A DNA stretch of 21,040 nucleotides from a virus. Within the stretch, counting starts at the first letter, position 1. Every line of letters starts with the position of its first letter. Shown here piece after piece: positions 13,788 to 20,670 of the stretch. The stretch lies in IMG/VR virus record IMGVR_UViG_3300009413_003408, positions 1 through 21,040 of that record. The stretch is one strand, 5' to 3'. The notes under the pieces were generated by a model. That model had not been told where the DNA came from. It worked only from the letters and a program-made list of their open reading frames with translations, and made no database searches. A program made the translations under genes and the position numbers.

Positions 13788-15451
13788 AGTCGTTTAAGCC
13801 GGAGTGGTGACTTTTCAGCTATTGTTTGAAGGGCAGATTTTACTGTTTCTTTGATTATAGCGGCGTTTTCTCCGGGTTCATTTCCCATCGCAACGACATA
13901 CTTGATTGCGTTCCTGAGCTGTTTTCCTGAGAGTTTCTCAAAGATACCAATGAACTGATCTACAGTGACCTTGGATAGAAGAAATAATTCAGTTTTTTCC
14001 CAGTTTCCTGAGTCTGCTACTCCACAGACCACGTCGTAGGGGGTGCGATCATCTCGGTAGTTCTCTCGCTCTGTTTCAAGTGCTCTAAGAAGTTCAGGGT
14101 CAACATTTTTAGCCGAAAGAAAGTGGTTTTCTTCGATATCGAAGAACTCATAGTTTTCGTGTGAATGTGCTGAGATATAACTATCTATTAGGGCTCTGGC
14201 CTCATCATTATATCCGTAGCTCTTCAGGAAAATGACTGTACTGTTTATGTTTTGTAAGGAGATATATTCAGCCTCTTTGACCGCCGAGTTATACAATGCA
14301 CGTAGCACCTCGTCGTCATCGACAGCAAGAGAACCATGATAAAGGTCTTGCCATGCTGCACTAAACTCGTATGTGGTTTGCTTATTATCTTGGCGTTGGG
14401 AGATTACGGTCGCGTAGCCTTCAATCTCCTCAGTGGCAAAGTATCCCGTCTCAATTCCCGAGATTATTGCGTTATCAAAATCGTCTGTTTGCGCGTAACC
14501 GTAATTGTCCAGAAGTTGGCGCCACTTTGTCTCTTCATCTGAGAGAGCGTTGTCGTGTAACTTTGTGAACATTGACAAGGTGTTGAAGTCACGCAGAAAC
14601 TCAACTGAAGGGCCCCTTTTAGGCTCGTTAACTGCCCAAGATGCTAAAACCGTTGTTGAGATTGCTTGGTCAACGATTGAAGTTTTTTGACCAGAGAGGA
14701 TTTCACTAATTTGTTTTGCGTTACGACAGATCTTTCTCATGACTCTGATATTCGAAACGCCTAGTTTTGAAATTAGAGGTCTAATTTTATCTGTAAGTTC
14801 TGAGTTCTCGCTCAAACCAAGAGTTAAAGCTTCCTCGGATGTGATTTCAAATCTGAATGATTTGTCGACTACCTTCTCCAGGTGATTTTCGAACACAACT
14901 TGATCATTCTCTTCCAATTCTTGATCATTCAAGAGCAATACGACTTTGCAGTTCCTCTCTTCTTTCAGCAATGAGGCTAACCCAAGCAATTCAACTACTT
15001 CTAAACCGTTGCTCCGTCGTTCTAGGTCATCAAAGCAAACAATCTGATCTCGAACCATCATAAAAGAGGCATTCAGTAGTGGAGCGGATAAGCCACCTAA
15101 CTTGAAGTAACTGAGGCCTGCGGAAATAAAAGGAATAGTTCCCTTTCCTACTTTTTTTAGGCTGTTGATCATATTTACATAAGAATCGGGATCAGCGCTC
15201 CCCGAAGAGGTTGAGCAAGGTACAGTGTTTGAAAAGCACGTATATTTTAAATCAAATAGCGATTTGATCCCGAATAGAGACACATAAGAGTAGTTTTTTA
15301 GTCCGATATCATTGTTTTTTGAGGCTTCTTCGAAACATCTACGCCAAGTATAGGTTTTGCCCACTCCCCATTTCCCCTTAATGCAAAGTACTTCTGGCTC
15401 TTCGGAATTGAGAAACCGGCGTATCTCTTTTTCAATAAGCTCAAGTGACAT
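13739..15451 (-). CDS. KAP-family P-loop NTPase (prophage moron)
   Basis: This 570-residue protein is encoded on the minus strand between the two terminase genes. A P-loop GKWGVGKT (residues 26-33) is followed by a Walker B strand IVCFDDLER (137-145) and a VVLLLND sensor strand (170-176). The FDDLER form is typical of the KAP NTPase family, which includes PifA of the F plasmid. A weakly hydrophobic stretch (about 105-133) sits between the Walker motifs, where many KAP proteins carry membrane helices. The remainder is a helical C-terminal region of unknown fold. The gene is clearly AT-richer than its neighbours, has GAGG 7 bases before its ATG, and opposes late transcription. It is most likely a lysogen-expressed phage-exclusion gene; that role is inference. 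Confidence 0.8.
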   Translation of the reverse strand: MSLELIEKEIRRFLNSEEPEVLCIKGKWGVGKTYTWRRCFEEASKNNDIGLKNYSYVSLFGIKSLFDLKYTCFSNTVPCSTSSGSADPDSYVNMINSLKKVGKGTIPFISAGLSYFKLGGLSAPLLNASFMMVRDQIVCFDDLERRSNGLEVVELLGLASLLKEERNCKVVLLLNDQELEENDQVVFENHLEKVVDKSFRFEITSEEALTLGLSENSELTDKIRPLISKLGVSNIRVMRKICRNAKQISEILSGQKTSIVDQAISTTVLASWAVNEPKRGPSVEFLRDFNTLSMFTKLHDNALSDEETKWRQLLDNYGYAQTDDFDNAIISGIETGYFATEEIEGYATVISQRQDNKQTTYEFSAAWQDLYHGSLAVDDDEVLRALYNSAVKEAEYISLQNINSTVIFLKSYGYNDEARALIDSYISAHSHENYEFFDIEENHFLSAKNVDPELLRALETERENYRDDRTPYDVVCGVADSGNWEKTELFLLSKVTVDQFIGIFEKLSGKQLRNAIKYVVAMGNEPGENAAIIKETVKSALQTIAEKSPLRLKRLQSWGAPVEDPNRQEE

Positions 15452-15563
15452 TTAGGGCCTCAAGAAAATTCAGAACAATGGTTCGTAGGGTAAACGCAAA
15501 AAACTGTGATGGCGATGGATATAACCGTGATGGTTGTATTGTTTTCCAGAGAGGCGACGCTCT

Positions 15564-17078
15564 ATGAAGACTGTCAATATTACTGCAAGCTTCGCCGAAT
15601 TCGTCTGGATCTGGGATCAGATGTTGGGGCTGAATTTGCCCGGCCATCATCGCAAGATGGCCGATTGGCTTGAAGACTGCTGGCGGTCGGGCAAGCGGGA
15701 AATGCTTTTGATGGCGTTTCGCAATTCCGGCAAATCGACACTGGTCGGGTTGTTTTGTGCCTGGTTGCTTTATCGCGATGCCGATATGCGTATTCTGGTT
15801 CTGGCGGCTGATCTGGATCTGGCGAAAAAGATGGTGCGCAACGTCAAGCGCGTGATTGAACGCCATCCATTGATGAGCACCCTTTTGCCCGACAAGCGGA
15901 TCGATTGGGGCAGTGAGCGGTTTACCGTGGCGCGAACGGCTGTGTTGCGTGATCCGTCGATGCAGGCGGTGGGTATTGGCGGCAACATCACCGGATCGCG
16001 CGCCGATATCGTGATTTGCGATGATGTCGAGGTGCCCAAAAACAGCGATACCGCCCATAAACGTGCCGAGCTGCGCGAAAAGCTTGGCGAAATTGCCTAT
16101 GTGCTGGGGCCACGTGGTGCGCAGCTTTATGTCGGAACCCCGCACAGCTATTATTCGATCTACGCCCGCGAAGCGCGATCCGAGGTCGGCGAAGCTGCCC
16201 CGTTCCTTGACGGTTTTTCACGCTTTGAGCTGCCCATCGTCAATAAGGACGGGGCGTCAAACTGGCCGGAAAGATTTGATCTGACCGCGATCAAGGCGAT
16301 GCGGATCCGTACCCCGGTTCGCAAGTTTCAAAGCCAGATGATGCTTGAAATGGTCGCACCCGTGGCCGGGATGCTCGATCCGGCAAAATTGCGGTTCTAC
16401 GACGATCAAGCCGAGGTCACGCATGGCAATGGCCGCATGACGCTTCGGATTGGCGGGCGGACCATGGTGGCGAGTGCCTGCCATTTTGATCCGAGTTTCG
16501 GGTCGCTTCGGGGTGACGGGGCGGTGGTAGCGTGCGTTTATATCTGTGATCAGGGGGAATACTGGTTGCAGGATGTCGCGTGGTTGCGCGCGGCCAATCC
16601 GGGCGATCCGGCCGAAAGCGGTGACAGGCCATGGCGCGATGAAGCCAGCCAGCTTTGTGCGCAGGTGGCCGACTTCATGGCGCGCCATCACTTGCCGTCT
16701 GTTCGGGTCGAGACCAATGGCATTGGCCGGTTTTTGCCCAATATCCTTCGGCGTGAACTGAAATCAATCGGATGGGCCGCCAGCGTCGTAGAGCATTATG
16801 AGAGTACGAACAAAGCCACCCGGATCGAGGACGCCTTTGGCGCGGTGATGGGCGCGGGATTGTTGCATGTGCATGAAGGCGTTCGCCACACACCGTTCCT
16901 GCGCCAGATGCGCGATTGGCATCCTGAGGGGAATGGCCCGGATGACGGGCTGGATGCGGTGGCAGGCTGTATTTTGCATGATCCGGTGCGTTTGCCGCGG
17001 GTCGATATGCCGGTCAAACGTGCCGATTGGCGGGGGATTGGCGGGATTTTCCGGGCCGAGAGCCACTTCAACCCGTGA
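15564..17078 (+). CDS. Terminase large subunit
   Basis: This 504-residue packaging motor protein starts at MKTVNITASFAEF, with AGAGAGG 9 bases upstream; ten extra codons from 15534 are unlikely. The ATPase half has Walker A AFRNSGKST (51-59), Walker B IVICDDVE (149-156) and coupling motif YVGTPH (189-194). The RNase H-like nuclease half shows ACHFDPSFGS (first Asp at 309), VRVETNGIGRFLP, and the final acidic motif DDGLDA (460-465). It cuts and pumps DNA into the head through the portal. Its location after the fibres matches T7 gp19. It is separated from the small terminase by the KAP gene, which may uncouple their expression. Confidence 0.95.
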   Translation: MKTVNITASFAEFVWIWDQMLGLNLPGHHRKMADWLEDCWRSGKREMLLMAFRNSGKSTLVGLFCAWLLYRDADMRILVLAADLDLAKKMVRNVKRVIERHPLMSTLLPDKRIDWGSERFTVARTAVLRDPSMQAVGIGGNITGSRADIVICDDVEVPKNSDTAHKRAELREKLGEIAYVLGPRGAQLYVGTPHSYYSIYAREARSEVGEAAPFLDGFSRFELPIVNKDGASNWPERFDLTAIKAMRIRTPVRKFQSQMMLEMVAPVAGMLDPAKLRFYDDQAEVTHGNGRMTLRIGGRTMVASACHFDPSFGSLRGDGAVVACVYICDQGEYWLQDVAWLRAANPGDPAESGDRPWRDEASQLCAQVADFMARHHLPSVRVETNGIGRFLPNILRRELKSIGWAASVVEHYESTNKATRIEDAFGAVMGAGLLHVHEGVRHTPFLRQMRDWHPEGNGPDDGLDAVAGCILHDPVRLPRVDMPVKRADWRGIGGIFRAESHFNP

Positions 17079-17342
17079 GAACGGGTCTTCAATCCGTGAG
17101 GGAAGAAAAAACTTTCTCACAATGCCAAATGGTTAGCAGGGCTGTGTATCACATTTGTGAAATGTTTATGGAAAATTCAGCTTTGATGCCTACGTTTATT
17201 ATATGAAAGAATAGTAAGGAATTTTTCTTCCTATACCAAAGTGAGAATTTAAGCCAGCCAAGCAAGGTTGTCGGCGGATCGAAACCGGCACAAGGAAACG
17301 GCCAAAGATCATTTGTTGATCCATTTCGCAGTGCAGGAAAAC
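17079..17342. other. AT-rich intergenic region with possible moron promoter
   Basis: No gene is visible in this stretch. It begins with a short 6-bp hairpin at the end of the terminase gene (ACCCGT / ACGGGT, 17071-17086), too weak to be a confident terminator. Bases 17100-17250 are strikingly AT-rich, including TTTATTATATG near 17200, and could hold a promoter for the secreted-protein gene. No clear matched -35/-10 pair with normal spacing was identified. Confidence 0.4.
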
Positions 17343-17345
17343 AAG

Positions 17346-17385
17346 ACGTCCATGTGGACGCACCTGACTGTCAGGAGGCCTGACC
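17346..17385 (+). promoter_or_regulatory. Stacked palindromes over a ribosome-binding site
   Basis: Three short palindromes lie in 40 bases. CGTCCA-TG-TGGACG covers 17347-17360. CCTGAC-T-GTCAGG covers 17363-17375. TCAGG-AGG-CCTGA covers 17371-17383. The last contains the AGGAGG ribosome-binding site of the 17386 gene, and its left arm is shared with the middle palindrome, so the two hairpins exclude each other. The arrangement suggests translational control or an operator; this is inference. Confidence 0.4.
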
Positions 17386-17691
17386 ATGTTGAAAACACTG
17401 AGCTTGATCGCTGTGGTGGCAGGTGCCGTTGCAGTAGCAATTCCCCAAGCCTCGGCGTCCCCCGTCTGCGGGGATCGATCCAAGGTGATCGACAGCCTGA
17501 GCGCAAAATATTCCGAAGAGCCGGTCGCGGTTGGCGTCACGTCCAATGGTGGCGTGATCGAGGTGCTCAAAGCGCCCGATGGCCAGACATGGACCATCCT
17601 GTTTACCTATCCGTCCGGTCCAAGCTGCCTTGTTGCCTCTGGCGAGGCCTGGCAGGACCTTGAAGAAAAGCTGAAGGGCCCGGCAGCGTAG
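17386..17691 (+). CDS. Secreted small protein with two cysteines (moron)
   Basis: This 101-residue protein has a clear Sec signal peptide: Lys3, a hydrophobic core (about 5-19), and an ASA cleavage site after residue 24. The mature part of about 77 residues has one Cys near its start (Cys28) and one at Cys81, which could form a periplasmic disulfide. It has a beta-rich centre (VAVGVTSNGGVIEVLKAPDGQTWTILF) and a conserved-looking SGPSCLVASGEAW. No known enzyme motif is present. It resembles small periplasmic proteins of unknown function in alphaproteobacterial chromosomes. It has its own AT-rich upstream region, a perfect ribosome-binding site within a hairpin, and a terminator at 17778, so it is probably an independently controlled moron that modifies the lysogen envelope. 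Confidence 0.75.
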   Translation: MLKTLSLIAVVAGAVAVAIPQASASPVCGDRSKVIDSLSAKYSEEPVAVGVTSNGGVIEVLKAPDGQTWTILFTYPSGPSCLVASGEAWQDLEEKLKGPAA

Positions 17692-17777
17692 GCGTAACTC
17701 TTCTGCCGGCCTCCTGAATGCTCAAACCGCCTGTTCAACCCGTGGGATGTTGCCCCGGGGGAGGGGACGGTGAACTG

Positions 17778-17807
17778 ACCCGCAAGCCATAGGTTTGCGG
17801 GTTTTTC
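17778..17807 (+). terminator. Intrinsic terminator between moron and lysis genes
   Basis: A perfect 8-bp stem (ACCCGCAA / TTGCGGGT) with a 9-base loop is followed by TTTTC. It lies 24 bases upstream of the 17831 start, so lysis-gene expression must read through it or start nearby. Confidence 0.75.
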
Positions 17808-17830
17808 TTTGTCTGATTATCGAGGCCCCC

Positions 17831-18154
17831 ATGACCCTGCCTGTGACCCAGTCTGTCGATGTGATCTGGTGGATCACGGCTGTTGAAATCCCTGTTGTCG
17901 CCAGCCTGTTCTGGCTGCATTGGCGGATGCGTTCCGAATTGCTGAGCCGCGTGGAACAGCAACGCAGCCGACAGGACACAGACGTCACCGATCTGCGGGA
18001 TGGCTTGGCGGCGTTCAAGCTTGATGTCGCGCGCAACTATGTCTCCATCCCCTATCTCAAGGATGTCGAAAAGCGCCTGACCGGCCATTTGCTCCGGATC
18101 GAGGCCAAACTCGATACCCCCATCATCCCGACCCAAAAGGATCAGAGCTTATGA
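17831..18154 (+). CDS. Membrane coiled-coil protein of the lysis cassette
   Basis: This 107-residue protein starts at the ATG 5 bases after GAGG. In-frame codons further upstream lie inside the terminator. It has one N-terminal membrane span (about 10-29, VIWWITAVEIPVVASLFWLHW), a basic RMR, then a long charged helix (about 33-98) ending LKDVEKRLTGHLLRIEAKLD. Single-span plus coiled-coil topology and its place immediately before endolysin and holin suggest a lysis accessory protein, possibly spanin- or pinholin-like. It could equally be an unrelated membrane-anchored protein. It overlaps the hydrolase by ATGA (four bases), so the two are translationally coupled. Confidence 0.75.
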   Translation: MTLPVTQSVDVIWWITAVEIPVVASLFWLHWRMRSELLSRVEQQRSRQDTDVTDLRDGLAAFKLDVARNYVSIPYLKDVEKRLTGHLLRIEAKLDTPIIPTQKDQSL

Positions 18155-18621
18155 ATGACACCCAAACCCTGACCAGATCGGCCCCGCAACCGGTAACCGA
18201 CCCCGATATGCTGTCCGAAGTCGAAGTGCTTGCCCGCACGCTCTATGGCGAGGCGCGCGGCGAAGAACTCTCCGGGATCGAGGCCGTGGCATCGGTCATC
18301 CTCAACCGGGTGGCCTTTGCCAAACGGCGCGGTCGCTATTGGTGGGGCAATGACATCAAGTCGGTGTGCCTGAAACCGGCACAGTTTTCCTGCTGGAACG
18401 CCAAGGATCCCAACCGCAAGAAGCTGCTGGCACTCAGCCCGCGTGACCCGGCCTATCGCTTGTGCAAACGCATCGCCAAGCGCGCAGTGGCGGGTGAGCT
18501 TCCCGACCCAACCGATGGTGCCACCCACTATCACACCCATGCGGTCGATCCGTTCTGGGCAAGTGGGCATGTGCCGGTCGCCGAGATCGGAAACCACTTG
18601 TTTTACAAAAATATTGGGTAG
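18151..18621 (+). CDS. SleB-type cell wall hydrolase (endolysin)
   Basis: This 156-residue protein consists almost entirely of a cell-wall hydrolase SleB domain (Hydrolase_2 family). Visible family motifs are LARTLYGEARGE with the presumed catalytic Glu34, VASVILNRV (46-54), LKPAQFSCWN (about 74-83), and the C-terminal DGATHYHTHAVDPFWA. In this family the enzyme cleaves peptidoglycan glycan strands as a lytic transglycosylase. There is no signal peptide, so it needs the holin encoded next to reach the wall. It overlaps the upstream membrane protein gene by four bases and precedes the holin by 11 bases. Confidence 0.92.
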   Translation: MNDTQTLTRSAPQPVTDPDMLSEVEVLARTLYGEARGEELSGIEAVASVILNRVAFAKRRGRYWWGNDIKSVCLKPAQFSCWNAKDPNRKKLLALSPRDPAYRLCKRIAKRAVAGELPDPTDGATHYHTHAVDPFWASGHVPVAEIGNHLFYKNIG

Positions 18622-18632
18622 GGAGGTATCAC

Positions 18633-19121
18633 ATGATCCCGGCGTTGCTCGCCCAGATCGGCCTGCCGCTTTTGATGAAGGCGGTGGGTGCGGGGCTTGA
18701 TCATATCGACAACCCGATCGCCAAAACCGCGGCCGAGGGCCTCAAACAGGTAGAGGCGGCCGTGACCAAGGGCGACGTCACGCCCGAACAAATCAACGCG
18801 GCCAACCGCCACACCGAACGCATGGCCGAAATCGAACTGGCGCGCGATACCGAAACACTCAAATCGGTGAACCGCACCATCCGTGCCGAGGTCGCCAGCG
18901 AAGATGCGTTCGTACGGCGCTGGCGCCCCAGCTTCGGCTATGCCGTCGCCCTGACCTGGATCATGACCATGGGCGCAATTGCGGCTGCCATCATCCTCAC
19001 CCCGCTCCAGGCCCCGGCGATCATCGCAGCACTCGTCAATACCAGCCCGATCTGGGGTATTGCGCTTGGGGTTTTGGGTGTGAGTGTGGTTAAGCGGAGT
19101 GCGGATAAGAGGCTCACTTAG
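18633..19121 (+). CDS. 3TM-family holin
   Basis: This 162-residue protein matches the family "holin of 3TMs, for gene-transfer release". It has a hydrophobic N-terminal segment (IPALLAQIGLPLLMKAVGAG), a soluble helical middle with ITPEQ-type residues (GDVTPEQINAANRHTERMAEIELA), then the diagnostic RWRPSFGYAVALTW. Two further hydrophobic spans follow (about 102-122 and 128-154). GGAGG lies upstream of the ATG. It would permeabilise the inner membrane and release the SleB-type hydrolase. It is the last plus-strand phage gene; the following minus-strand gene ends one base after its stop. Confidence 0.88.
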   Translation: MIPALLAQIGLPLLMKAVGAGLDHIDNPIAKTAAEGLKQVEAAVTKGDVTPEQINAANRHTERMAEIELARDTETLKSVNRTIRAEVASEDAFVRRWRPSFGYAVALTWIMTMGAIAAAIILTPLQAPAIIAALVNTSPIWGIALGVLGVSVVKRSADKRLT

Positions 19122-20489
19122 CTACTTTATTTTTGCAAGATTTCGCATTGCCAAGCCGAGTAAAAATAGGAAAATAAACCCCAAAATTCCCTCAAAAGTA
19201 CTAATCCAATACAGATCAGCAAGGCAATCAGTATGAGCCTCTAACGTTCTGTTGTTTGGATTGCAGAGTGAGTTTTCTGTGATCGAGCGGCCTATGCTCA
19301 CTTGTCCAAAAAATGGGAAAAGACCTACAAAAGCTGCTATTAGAGCTTTGCTGTCTAAGTTTGTTACCAACTCTAGTCGTTCAGTGTATGACTGCGAAAT
19401 GAGTCCTGAATAGCAGTAGGCCGAGACGAATAAAGTTACGATTAGGCTGATCACTGGTCGAATAATTGATAGCCCGAAACTAGAGAAGATCCCATACGCA
19501 TGGTTTATCAACAAGTTAGGCCAATTTCGCGCATCTAGATAAGACAGAGCGTGTTTGCGCTTTGCCCTCATTTCCATTGCGAAGAAAAGTAATTCTTCCT
19601 CATGGCTATGCCTTTGTGCAGCAAACTTTCGCAGTGTGCGAAAGGCATCGTGCAAGCCGCGTGTTTTTGCTATCCCCAATAGTCTTTCTAGCCAGAATTT
19701 TGAGATGGGGTAGGAAATCTTAACATTGTCCAGAATAGGTGGGTATTCTGACGGAAATGAGGTGTCGCTGATATCCAATACACATTTTGGGAACTCCGAG
19801 AATTCAAATGATGAGTAGCCGTCGAAGCGACAGGAGCTAAGGGTTAGATTGTCGAAGAACTTCGAGGAAGTAATTCTGGCCTCTCTAATGAACGTACAGT
19901 TCAGAAGGCTTAGGCCCCTTGTGAATACATTCTCATCAATGAACGTTTCGCCTGACACACTCAAAAAGTGTATGTCTGCTAAAAAGTTGATGTCGCAATT
20001 GGAAAAAGTGAGGTCGGTTCCCACCTCGACTACGTCGATTGAGAACCAAGAATTCTCTGATGTCGATACGTTTTGAATATTGAGTTGGCCTAAAGTTGAC
20101 CCGCAGATCGAGAGTGCTCTCTCAAAATCGCAGTCAAAAATTAAAACCTCTCCATTCACTTGCGAATTTTCTATCTCGAACGACCCGAAGAAGAAGCAAT
20201 GTTCGAACTCTATACTTCTATGGAGTTCACTCGAACTGATATGAACGTTGTCTTTGAAACGGACATTTCTGAACTTAATCCCGATAGCACACTTAAAATC
20301 AACCAAGCGAATACCGGGTAGTTCGATGTCTGAGATTTGGATCAGGTAAATCCCAGACTCATTGATAAACTGGTTACTAAGTGGTGACTGCAACCAAGCT
20401 ATGAATTGGTCTAGATGATCAGAGGCAAGTTTATTCCAGTTTTTCTGGTCTACAAGTTTTCGTACCTTTGGGCTGAACAGTAAGCTCAT
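19122..20489 (-). CDS. Pentapeptide-type repeat protein with C-terminal membrane segments (moron)
   Basis: The ATG at 20489 gives 455 residues; a TTG at 20513 would add eight and looks less likely. Residues about 50-250 form an irregular beta-helix-like region in which F or L recurs every five residues (IKFRNVRFKDNVHI, FEHCFFFGSFEIENSQV, LSLLNCTFIREARI), as in pentapeptide-repeat proteins. A helical linker follows (about 265-325). Three hydrophobic segments come next (about 340-362, 382-397 and 432-448), with a basic C-terminus (RNLAKIK). Pentapeptide plus membrane-pore-like architectures are known in bacteria, but their function is mostly unknown. The gene is AT-rich, antisense to the late operon and at the prophage edge, so it is probably a lysogenic-conversion or exclusion gene. 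Confidence 0.75.
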   Translation of the reverse strand: MSLLFSPKVRKLVDQKNWNKLASDHLDQFIAWLQSPLSNQFINESGIYLIQISDIELPGIRLVDFKCAIGIKFRNVRFKDNVHISSSELHRSIEFEHCFFFGSFEIENSQVNGEVLIFDCDFERALSICGSTLGQLNIQNVSTSENSWFSIDVVEVGTDLTFSNCDINFLADIHFLSVSGETFIDENVFTRGLSLLNCTFIREARITSSKFFDNLTLSSCRFDGYSSFEFSEFPKCVLDISDTSFPSEYPPILDNVKISYPISKFWLERLLGIAKTRGLHDAFRTLRKFAAQRHSHEEELLFFAMEMRAKRKHALSYLDARNWPNLLINHAYGIFSSFGLSIIRPVISLIVTLFVSAYCYSGLISQSYTERLELVTNLDSKALIAAFVGLFPFFGQVSIGRSITENSLCNPNNRTLEAHTDCLADLYWISTFEGILGFIFLFLLGLAMRNLAKIK

Positions 20490-20514
20490 GCAAATCCCGC
20501 CAAGATCAGACAAT

Positions 20515-20530
20515 ACGAAAATTGTATCAT
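20515..20530 (-). promoter_or_regulatory. Candidate extended -10 promoter for the pentapeptide-type gene
   Basis: On the minus strand TG-A-TACAAT (-10 hexamer at 20521-20526) forms an extended -10 element within an AT-rich stretch. It would start transcription about 25 bases before the ATG at 20489. No good -35 box is visible, which is usual for extended -10 promoters. Confidence 0.4.
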
Positions 20531-20619
20531 ATATGGTTTCGTTGGGTTGAGAGGATTTTTTCGATCTATCGTTATTGGTTTTATTGCAGGATTTAACTTG
20601 CTCTTTCTCGAAAGAAGTT

Positions 20620-20658
20620 GCCTCTGCAAAAGAAAAGCCTTGGTTCTCTCGCAGAGGC
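20620..20658 (-). terminator. Hairpin between the prophage edge and the PhzF pseudogene
   Basis: GCCTCTGC (20620-20627) and GCAGAGGC (20651-20658) form an 8-bp inverted repeat around a 23-base spacer, 12 bases beyond the original PhzF stop. On the minus strand it is followed by a pyrimidine-rich stretch (AACTTCTTTC), so it may have ended the host gene. It could also mark the attachment-site area. Confidence 0.3.
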
Positions 20659-20670
20659 CGTCATCTCTTG

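Noticed and set aside
15452-15560. Promoter for the KAP gene
   Set aside because: AT-rich stretches such as TTATATCC and TTTACCCT exist on the minus strand, but no -35/-10 pair has acceptable spacing, so no site is called.
5779-20513. DGR template repeat or reverse transcriptase inside the window
   Set aside because: No protein with a reverse-transcriptase YxDD pattern and no near-copy of the 6811-6927 sequence was seen on either strand. This was judged by eye, without an alignment program.
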